This document shows positions 1-5,237 of a stretch of DNA of 5,872 nt, in pieces; the first letter of the stretch is position 1; each line of letters begins with the position of its first letter. Under the pieces are notes generated by a model. That model was not told where the DNA came from and did not search any database. It saw only the letters and a program-made list of their open reading frames with translations. The DNA is from Methylophaga sp. (GTDB lineage: Bacteria > Pseudomonadota > Gammaproteobacteria > Nitrosococcales > Methylophagaceae). The position numbers and the translations under genes were made by a program. The stretch spans positions 1-5,872 of the forward strand of contig WTAY01000044.1 in NCBI GenBank assembly GCA_013139345.1, given 5' to 3'.

Positions 1-777
1 AAAGAGAACCTTTTCCAATTTGGTTTAGCACCAGAAGATGATGCAATTGCTGCTGCCAACTATGCAAGCCAACAAGATTACCAACGTACCGTTGTTATTT
101 CTCCAGCCAATAACTGGGGTAAGCGTATTGCCACAGCCTTTAGTGACCAATGGTTAGAAAATGGTGGCATTCTACTAAATCACACCAACTACGATGCTAA
201 GCAACACGATTTTTCAGCAACAATCAAACCTTTATTAGGGCTTGAAACAAGCACGCAACGTTATCATTCATTAAAACAAACGTTAGGTGGTAAATTAGAG
301 TTTGAACCCCGTCGTCGCCAAGATATTGATTTTGTGTTTATCGTCGCCAAACCACTTAAAGCACGACAACTACTTCCTCAGCTTAAGTTTCACCGCTCAG
401 GAAGCCTGCCTGTTATTGCAACATCTCATGCATTTAGTGGTAAAGAAAATAGTCAGCAAGACATTGATCTAAATGGCTTGTTTATTAATGATATCCCATG
501 GATGTTTACTGATACAGCAGTCAACGATCCAATTTATACGTCTTTACAATCAAACCCGCCTAAAAACTTTGAACGCTACCTTCGTCTTCATGCGCTCGGG
601 GCGGATGCCTATCAGCTAATTCCCCAACTCAATAGTTTAAGTCGTTCAAGTGACCTAAGCTTTGCCGGTGCAACCGGTATATTGTCTATCACCGAATCAG
701 GGCAAGTTCATCGAGAAACACGTTGGGGGAAATTTAGCCACGGAATCCTGACAGCATTGCCTGATACTATCGAATAA
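1..777 (+). CDS. lpoA: LpoA (LppC family), penicillin-binding-protein activator lipoprotein, C-terminal part
   Basis: An open frame runs from base 1 to a TAA at 775-777, giving 258 residues; the N-terminus, with the lipoprotein signal and helical-repeat domain, lies outside the window. In E. coli, LpoA is an outer-membrane lipoprotein of about 680 residues that reaches through the peptidoglycan to stimulate PBP1A. The part seen corresponds to the C-terminal periplasmic-binding-protein-like domain. Recognisable family segments are FGLAPEDDA near the start, FEPRRRQDIDFVFIVA around residues 101-116, the FINDIPWMF stretch, and a C-terminal LHALGADAYQLIPQLN then GATGILS run that aligns well with E. 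coli LpoA. The FEPRRRQDID segment is one I recall from Vibrio/Shewanella-type LpoA and not from E. coli. The stop codon overlaps the yraN start by one base, implying co-transcription and coupled translation. The first in-frame ATG in the window (334) is internal. Confidence 0.93.
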   Translation, partial: KENLFQFGLAPEDDAIAAANYASQQDYQRTVVISPANNWGKRIATAFSDQWLENGGILLNHTNYDAKQHDFSATIKPLLGLETSTQRYHSLKQTLGGKLEFEPRRRQDIDFVFIVAKPLKARQLLPQLKFHRSGSLPVIATSHAFSGKENSQQDIDLNGLFINDIPWMFTDTAVNDPIYTSLQSNPPKNFERYLRLHALGADAYQLIPQLNSLSRSSDLSFAGATGILSITESGQVHRETRWGKFSHGILTALPDTIE

Positions 778-1139
778 TGAAGCCGGAACTTACGATTGGC
801 CAACAAGCAGAACAATGGGCTAGCGACCATCTTCAGCAACAAGGTCTCACACTACTCACAACAAACTATTATTGTCGGCGGGGTGAAATTGATTTGATCA
901 TGCAAGAGCAAAAAATATTGGTATTTGTTGAAGTCCGCTACCGAAAATCTAATACCTTTGGCAGCGCCTTAGAAAGTGTGGACCGTAAAAAACAAGCAAA
1001 GTTAATTTTCACTGCTGAACATTATTTGCAACAACAAACATCCTCTTTTTCTGGCTACCGGTTTGACGTTGTCGCTATTTCACATGAAAAAAGAAAACCG
1101 ATAATTACGTGGGTAAGAGATGCCTTTCAAGTTAATTAA
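777..1139 (+). CDS. yraN: YraN family (UPF0102) endonuclease-like protein
   Basis: This 120-residue protein is of typical length for the UPF0102/YraN family. The family has a restriction-endonuclease-like fold but its biological role is not firmly established. The diagnostic core is visible: an N-terminal helix with AEQWASDHLQQQG (residues 11-23), the RRGEIDLI motif (34-41) and VFVEVRYRK (49-57). The acidic residues E37, D39 and E52 with nearby basic residues resemble a metal-binding nuclease centre, although activity here is only inferred. The start ATG at 777-779 shares its A with the TAA of lpoA, and no good Shine-Dalgarno sequence precedes it, so translation is probably coupled to lpoA. 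The lpoA-yraN pairing is the usual gammaproteobacterial arrangement and supports the call. Confidence 0.93.
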   Translation: MKPELTIGQQAEQWASDHLQQQGLTLLTTNYYCRRGEIDLIMQEQKILVFVEVRYRKSNTFGSALESVDRKKQAKLIFTAEHYLQQQTSSFSGYRFDVVAISHEKRKPIITWVRDAFQVN

Positions 1140-1144
1140 AGGCA
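1121..1144. other. Small inverted repeat at the end of yraN
   Basis: TGCCTTT (1121-1127) and AAAGGCA (1138-1144) form a perfect 7-base inverted repeat around a 10-base loop that contains the yraN stop codon region. The bases after it are T-rich but interrupted (CTTCTATTAATTT), so it could be a weak terminator of the lpoA-yraN transcript. Its right arm overlaps the proposed -35 element of the dolP promoter. The stem is short and AT-rich outside its GCC core, so a chance occurrence is possible. Confidence 0.3.
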
Positions 1145-1168
1145 CTTCTATTAATTTCTGTAGTCAAA
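1141..1168 (+). promoter_or_regulatory. Putative sigma-E-type promoter for dolP
   Basis: GGCACTT (1141-1147) is followed after 16 bases by TCAAA (1164-1168). This resembles the extracytoplasmic-stress sigma-E pattern, GGAACTT, about 16 bases, then TCnnA, with one mismatch; that mismatch falls in the normally well-kept AAC of the -35 element, which lowers confidence. Initiation would be expected near 1174-1176, about 45 bases before the dolP ATG. The E. coli homologue dolP (yraP) is a known sigma-E regulon member, so the position makes biological sense. No convincing sigma-70 promoter was seen in this gap. Confidence 0.42.
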
Positions 1169-1218
1169 ACGGCTGCAAGCAGTAATACTAATCACTTCAA
1201 GAACACAAGGACATCATC

Positions 1219-1794
1219 ATGTTAAAACTTAAATGGGCACTCATCTTATTGATTCCTCTTATATTGTTACAAGGTTGTGCAACCGCTGTCGTAACAGGCG
1301 CAGCTACAGGTGCCTCGCTAGTACATGATCGCCGTTCTGCTGGCGCAGTGCTTGATGATCAAGGAATAGAGTTTAAAAGCTCGTATGCCTTGTTTTCTGA
1401 TAAAGAAATATATGATCAAAGCCATATCAATATCACCAGTTACAACGGCATAGTCCTCATTACAGGTGAAACGCCGACAGAGGCGTTAAAGCAACAAGTG
1501 TCGGCTAAAATTAAGGCAATACTTAAGGTTCGTCGAATCCATAATGAGCTCATTATTGCAGCACCAAGTGCTTTACCATCACGCAGTAGTGATACATGGA
1601 TTACATCAAAAATTAAAACTAAAATGACAACAGATAAACGTGTTGATCCCTTCTATATCAAGGTGGTGACTGAACATGGTATCGTTTATTTAATGGGGGT
1701 AGTCAGTCATGCTGAGGCTGATGCAGCAATTGAGATTGTGACAAAATCTGCCGGTGTGCAGCGTGTTGTCAAAATATTTGAATATACTGATTAG
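1219..1794 (+). CDS. dolP: DolP (YraP), dual-BON-domain outer-membrane lipoprotein
   Basis: The 191-residue product has the same length as E. coli DolP and aligns along its whole length. Residues 1-20 are a lipoprotein signal peptide with a hydrophobic core and the lipobox LQGC; C20 is the predicted lipidated residue and A21 at +2 fits outer-membrane retention. A short segment ending in DRRSAG follows, matching the DPRSVG of E. coli. BON domain 1 covers about 46-115 (core SYNGIVLITGE, 74-84) and BON domain 2 about 124-191 (SDTWITSKIKTKM at 124-136; core EHGIVYLMG, 152-160). In E. coli, DolP binds anionic phospholipid, localises to the division site and supports outer-membrane integrity and BAM function. 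AAGGA at 1207-1211 lies 7 bases before the ATG and supports the start. It lies downstream of lpoA-yraN but has its own 79-base leader with a sigma-E-like promoter; diaA, normally just upstream, is absent. Confidence 0.95.
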   Translation: MLKLKWALILLIPLILLQGCATAVVTGAATGASLVHDRRSAGAVLDDQGIEFKSSYALFSDKEIYDQSHINITSYNGIVLITGETPTEALKQQVSAKIKAILKVRRIHNELIIAAPSALPSRSSDTWITSKIKTKMTTDKRVDPFYIKVVTEHGIVYLMGVVSHAEADAAIEIVTKSAGVQRVVKIFEYTD

Positions 1795-1814
1795 TACATC
1801 GTTAAAAGTGTAAA

Positions 1815-1839
1815 GTCATCCCCTAGCTCAGGGGATGAC
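1815..1839. terminator. Hairpin terminator between convergent dolP and hemJ
   Basis: A perfect 10-base stem (1815-1824 with 1830-1839, arms GTCATCCCCT / AGGGGATGAC) encloses a 5-base loop, AGCTC. It lies 20 bases after the dolP stop and 16 bases past the hemJ stop, where a shared terminator is expected. On the minus strand it is followed by TTTACACTTTT, a moderately U-rich tail; on the plus strand the tail is CATTCATAATATG, which is poor. It is therefore likely to be stronger for hemJ than for dolP. Confidence 0.72.
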
Positions 1840-1855
1840 CATTCATAATATGTTA

Positions 1856-2281
1856 TTAAAAAGGTTTAACGACTGCCAAGATAACGACTGAAATTAAAAT
1901 AAATACAGGTAATTCATTAAACCAGCGATAGAAAACATGTGATCGTTGATTTGCATCATTCTTAAAGTGCTTTAGTAAACGCCCACAATAACCATGATAG
2001 GCGAACAGTAGAGCAACAAGCGTTAGTTTTGCATGTAACCAATGCATTGCCGCAAGTTGTTCTAGTGTGTAATAACTGAGTAACCACCCACCAAAAAATA
2101 ACGCTAAAACAGCACTTGGCGTCATAATCCCACGATATAACTTCCGCTCCATAATTTTGAAACGTTCATTACTGGCATGATCATCACTCATCGCGTGATA
2201 CACAAATAGCCGTGGCAAATAAAATAATGCAGCAAACCATGTCACTACACAAATGATGTGAAAGCTTTTAACCCACAACAT
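1856..2281 (-). CDS. hemJ: HemJ-type protoporphyrinogen oxidase (UPF0093), integral membrane protein
   Basis: This 141-residue protein has about four hydrophobic helices (roughly 4-27, 52-72, 80-100 and 122-139), as in HemJ. The N-terminal block WVKSFHII followed by WFAALFYLPRLFVYH (15-29) is the family signature, including the invariant-type H8. Other family-like blocks are KLYRGIMTPSA, WLHAKL (81-86) with K85, and RWFNELPV (119-126). HemJ oxidises protoporphyrinogen IX to protoporphyrin IX at the inner membrane, the penultimate step of haem synthesis, in bacteria that often lack HemG or HemY. AAGGAG on the minus strand at 2288-2293, 6 bases before the ATG, fixes the start. The gene is single, diverges from the PilZ gene and converges on dolP. 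Such proteins are sometimes labelled CopD-like; the signature argues for HemJ, but the activity is inferred. Confidence 0.82.
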   Translation of the reverse strand: MLWVKSFHIICVVTWFAALFYLPRLFVYHAMSDDHASNERFKIMERKLYRGIMTPSAVLALFFGGWLLSYYTLEQLAAMHWLHAKLTLVALLFAYHGYCGRLLKHFKNDANQRSHVFYRWFNELPVFILISVVILAVVKPF

Positions 2282-2312
2282 TTCCTACTCCTTTCTAATC
2301 AATGTTAATATC

Positions 2313-2361
2313 ATATACCCATAATCAATGAAACATGCATCTTCATTTATCATGGGTATAT
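2313..2361. repeat. Nested inverted repeat in the hemJ/pilZ divergent promoter region
   Basis: A perfect 10-base outer repeat, ATATACCCAT (2313-2322) and ATGGGTATAT (2352-2361), shares its centre (2337) with a 6-base inner repeat, AATGAA (2327-2332) and TTCATT (2342-2347); the loop is 9 bases. Each outer arm reads GGGTATAT outward on its own strand, giving a -10-like TATATT at 2357-2362 for pilZ and TATATG/TATGAT for hemJ. No clear -35 box was found. It may be a symmetrical operator with divergent promoters or a cruciform/hairpin in the leader; which one cannot be decided from sequence alone. Confidence 0.6.
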
Positions 2362-2372
2362 TATTCAAATAT

Positions 2373-2377
2373 GGAGG
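2373..2377 (+). promoter_or_regulatory. Ribosome binding site that decides the PilZ gene start
   Basis: GGAGG lies 5 bases before the ATG at 2383-2385. An in-frame ATG 48 bases upstream, at 2335, has no Shine-Dalgarno sequence and sits inside the loop of the inverted repeat, so 2383 is the preferred start. Confidence 0.85.
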
Positions 2378-2382
2378 TTAGC

Positions 2383-2763
2383 ATGTCAAACAATAACTCA
2401 GATGAACGTCGCCGGTTTAGTCGTATCCCGTTCGAAGCAAAGGCTCATCTTAACTCCCATAAAGGTGAGTTACACCTTAATTGTCATGTTATTGATGTAT
2501 CACTAAATGGTATTTTACTTAAAAAACCTGATGCATGGTTAGGAGAAATGAATGATCACTATACAATTGATCTTCTACTAGAGAATGCCCAACTTGTTAT
2601 AAAAATGGATACAGATGTCGCTCATATTGATGATGACTCCATTGGCTTCACCTGTACTCATATTGATCTTGATAGCATCACTCATCTTAAACGTCTGGTT
2701 GAACTTAACCTTGGGGATGAAGGTTTACTCAACCGCGAACTATCAGCATTAATTCATTACTAG
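2383..2763 (+). CDS. Single-domain PilZ protein, probable c-di-GMP receptor
   Basis: From the start at 2383 the protein is 126 residues, essentially one PilZ domain. It carries both c-di-GMP-binding motifs: RRFSR (10-14, fitting RxxxR) right after a short polar N-terminus, and DVSLNG (38-43, fitting DxSxxG). Beta-strand-like segments follow (IDLLLENAQLVIKMDTDVAHIDDDSIGFTC region, about 62-91), then a helical C-terminus (about 97-126). There is no signal peptide, membrane segment or extra output domain, so it is probably a cytoplasmic adaptor that changes partner binding when c-di-GMP is present; the partner is unknown. A PilZ gene beside radA also occurs in Vibrio as far as I recall, so the neighbourhood may be conserved, but I do not assign a plz name. 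Its stop lies 2 bases from the radA stop on the other strand. Confidence 0.88.
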   Translation: MSNNNSDERRRFSRIPFEAKAHLNSHKGELHLNCHVIDVSLNGILLKKPDAWLGEMNDHYTIDLLLENAQLVIKMDTDVAHIDDDSIGFTCTHIDLDSITHLKRLVELNLGDEGLLNRELSALIHY

Positions 2764-2765
2764 GG

Positions 2766-4157
2766 CTAAGCGTTTATCATCGCATCAATTGCTTCTGATA
2801 AATGTCGAACAGCAATAACGTTAATACCCTTAATTGATTTTCTCGGCGCATTTGCGGCCGGAACAATTGCATGAGCGAAACCATGTTTCGCTGCATCACG
2901 AATACGCTCTTCACCCGCTTGAACAGGTCTTATTTCTCCCGTCAAACCTACTTCGCCAAATAGTATCCAGTCTCGAGGGATAGGCTTATTTCGTAAACTG
3001 GATATCACCGCAGCAAGTACCGCTAAATCAGCACCTGTTTCACTCAGTTTTACCCCACCCACGACATTGATGAATACATCCTGATCACTGCATGTGATTC
3101 CGCCATGGCGATGTAAAATTGCCAATAACATCGCTAATCTATTTTGATCTAAGCCAACAGAAACTCGGCGAGGATTACCCAGTGGACTATCATCTACTAA
3201 GGCTTGAACCTCAACCAACATCGGTCGGCTACCTTCTCGGATCACGGTCACAACACTGCCAGAAAGTGAATTTTCACCTCGTGATAGAAAGATAGCAGAA
3301 GGATTACTGACTTCTTTCAAGCCCAACTCAGTCATACTAAACACACCAAGTTCATTAACCGCGCCAAAACGATTTTTCACTGCGCGTAAGATTCTAAACC
3401 GTGTTGATGTATCACCTTCAAAATACAATACACTGTCGACCATATGCTCCAGCACGCGAGGCCCAGCTAAGGCACCCTGTTTGGTAACATGGCCAACTAA
3501 TATTAAGGTTGTACCGCTTGATTTTGCAAAGCGAACTAATTGGGCTGCACTCTCACGAACTTGGGCAACAGTGCCGGGTGCCGATTGTAATAATTCAGTG
3601 AATACTGTTTGAATAGAGTCAATCACCATCACCTGAGGTTTTCGACTATGTGCTGTTGCAATGATCTGCTCGATATGTGTTTCGGCTAACAGATCAACGG
3701 GAGTTTTCTCTAACTGTAAGCGTTCAGCACGTAGGCGAATTTGTTGTAATGATTCCTCACCACTGATGTATAACGGGCTAATACCTGAGGTTTTAGCCAT
3801 TATCGCCATAGCTTGTAATAGTAATGTTGACTTACCAATACCGGGGTCACCACCAATAAGGACCACGGAACCAGTGACTAAACCACCGCCTAAAACGCGG
3901 TCTAATTCAGATAAACCTGTTGTCCACCGTACTGCTTGTTCAGAGGTAACCTCACTTAAGGATTGAACTTCGCTCTTTTGCTCTCCCGCATAGCCCGTAT
4001 GTTTTGCAATCGTTGTCTGGCTTGTAGCCGTTGATGATGCCAGTTGAACTTCTTCTTCTAAGCTATTCCACGCTCCACAATCAGAACACCGTCCTGCCCA
4101 CTGTGGAGTTTGAGCGCCACAGTCCTTACATCGATAAAGTCGTTTAGGCTTCGCCAT
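2766..4157 (-). CDS. radA: RadA (Sms), DNA branch-migration ATPase
   Basis: The 463-residue product matches the usual RadA length (E. coli, 460). In order it shows an N-terminal C4 zinc finger (C10, C13, C24, C27), a variable linker (about 33-77), a RecA-like ATPase core with Walker A GDPGIGKST (103-111) and a Walker B-like VMVIDS (177-182), the RadA-specific KNRFG motif (261-265), and a C-terminal Lon-like domain (about 290-463) containing GEVGLTGEIRPV. All key motifs are intact. RadA acts in the cytoplasm as a helicase-like motor that extends or resolves recombination intermediates alongside RecA. The ATG overlaps the alr stop by 14 bases in a different frame; GAGGG at 4167-4171, inside alr, is the likely ribosome site. 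It appears to be the last gene of a dnaB-alr-radA unit. In E. coli, radA instead follows serB, so this placement differs from that species. Confidence 0.97.
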   Translation of the reverse strand: MAKPKRLYRCKDCGAQTPQWAGRCSDCGAWNSLEEEVQLASSTATSQTTIAKHTGYAGEQKSEVQSLSEVTSEQAVRWTTGLSELDRVLGGGLVTGSVVLIGGDPGIGKSTLLLQAMAIMAKTSGISPLYISGEESLQQIRLRAERLQLEKTPVDLLAETHIEQIIATAHSRKPQVMVIDSIQTVFTELLQSAPGTVAQVRESAAQLVRFAKSSGTTLILVGHVTKQGALAGPRVLEHMVDSVLYFEGDTSTRFRILRAVKNRFGAVNELGVFSMTELGLKEVSNPSAIFLSRGENSLSGSVVTVIREGSRPMLVEVQALVDDSPLGNPRRVSVGLDQNRLAMLLAILHRHGGITCSDQDVFINVVGGVKLSETGADLAVLAAVISSLRNKPIPRDWILFGEVGLTGEIRPVQAGEERIRDAAKHGFAHAIVPAANAPRKSIKGINVIAVRHLSEAIDAMINA

Positions 4158-5235
4158 CTTTATATTCCCTCAGAACTCTATCACTCACTTGGCAAACTAA
4201 CTCATACGGGATTGTATTCGCTTGTTTAGCCACACGTTCAACAGCTAAATCATCACCCCACAACGTCACTTTTCCACCTATCGATACATGGCTGAATGAT
4301 GAAATATCAACGGCAATCATGTCCATCGATACACGTCCGACAACTGCGGCAGTGTTACCTTGAATTAAGACAAAGCCCGAGTTTGAGAGTTGGCGACTAT
4401 AACCATCACCATAGCCAATACTCACTATCGCTATTGTCGCATCACTTTCAGCCGTCCAATCACCACCATAGCCCACTTGGTCGCCTGCTTTTAATTCTTG
4501 AATAGCCGTTATCACCGATTGAAGATGCATAACTGGCTTCAAACCTAAATCCTGTGCTGATTGATTATCGAAGGGAGCAATTCCATATAACATTAGCCCT
4601 GGACGCAACCAATCGCCATGACTTTCAGGGTACGATAATATCGCGGCAGAATTAGCCATGCTTGTTGGGAGTTCATCTTGAATCATCAACTGTTTTAATT
4701 GATTCAACTGCTGTGTATTTCGCTCGTCGTCAATCACATCAGCATTGGCAAAATGACTCATCACGCCAATTTTATCTGAAATATTTGAACTGGCAGATAA
4801 CCGCTGTAATGCACTGTCGACCTCATTCAGCGCCAGGCCTAAACGATGCATTCCTGTTTCCACCATCAGCCAACAAAAGTGTAATGGCATCGTTAACTGT
4901 GCCGCGTCTAGCAAGTCAATTTGTGATTCATTATGAAACACTAAGGAAAGGGAATGTTTAGCTGATGTATGTAAATCAGGTGCGCTATTAACACCTTCCA
5001 AGATCACAATCGGCAGGGTAATACCTGCTGCACGTAGTTGTACCCCTTCTGACAGCCTAGCTACAGCAAATGCATCACTATCAGCTAATGCAGATGCAAC
5101 CTCAATAGCACCATGCCCATAGGCATTGGCTTTAATAACTGACATAACGCGGCTATTGGGCGCGAGTTGTTTAACCCGTGAAAGGTTATGTTTAAGTGCC
5201 GCTAGATTAATTGTGGCAACAGGATATGCTTGCAC
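4144..5235 (-). CDS. alr: Alanine racemase (PLP-dependent)
   Basis: This 363-residue protein matches Alr in length and motifs. It interconverts L- and D-alanine for peptidoglycan precursors in the cytoplasm. The PLP lysine is K35 in VIKANAYGHG (33-42), and the second catalytic base is Y256 in QVGYGG (253-258). Other conserved blocks are ETGMHRLG (126-133), RPGLMLYG (211-218), SIGYGDGY (272-279) and GRVSMDM (300-306). The start is GTG at 5235, two bases after the dnaB TAG; the resulting MQAYPVATINLAALKHNL aligns with the E. coli start MQAATVVINRRALRHNL. No strong Shine-Dalgarno sequence is visible, so translation is probably coupled to dnaB. An oddity: the position of the usual carbamylated lysine (seven residues before R131) is M124, and the usual Asp two residues later is E126. 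dnaB-alr order is also found in E. coli. Confidence 0.97.
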   Translation of the reverse strand: MQAYPVATINLAALKHNLSRVKQLAPNSRVMSVIKANAYGHGAIEVASALADSDAFAVARLSEGVQLRAAGITLPIVILEGVNSAPDLHTSAKHSLSLVFHNESQIDLLDAAQLTMPLHFCWLMVETGMHRLGLALNEVDSALQRLSASSNISDKIGVMSHFANADVIDDERNTQQLNQLKQLMIQDELPTSMANSAAILSYPESHGDWLRPGLMLYGIAPFDNQSAQDLGLKPVMHLQSVITAIQELKAGDQVGYGGDWTAESDATIAIVSIGYGDGYSRQLSNSGFVLIQGNTAAVVGRVSMDMIAVDISSFSHVSIGGKVTLWGDDLAVERVAKQANTIPYELVCQVSDRVLREYKDGEA

Positions 5236-5237
5236 AA

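Noticed and set aside
334..777. A complete 147-residue gene starting at the ATG at 334
   Set aside because: The frame is open back to base 1 and the upstream residues match LpoA, so 334 is an internal methionine of a gene truncated by the window edge.
1815..1839. A dispersed REP-like palindrome instead of a terminator
   Set aside because: Only one copy occurs in the window and its location between convergent genes is fully explained by a terminator; a genome-wide search would be needed to reopen this.
2335..2382. Upstream ATG of the PilZ gene as the true start, adding 16 residues
   Set aside because: No Shine-Dalgarno sequence precedes it, it lies inside the inverted repeat, and a strong GGAGG supports the ATG at 2383.
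3661..3966. 101-residue open frame on the plus strand
   Set aside because: It lies wholly opposite radA, whose motifs are continuous there, and its low-complexity Cys/Ile/Pro-rich product looks like an antisense shadow.
4296..4961. Two plus-strand open frames (4296-4505 and 4662-4961)
   Set aside because: Both lie opposite the well-conserved alr coding region, with no recognisable domain or ribosome site.
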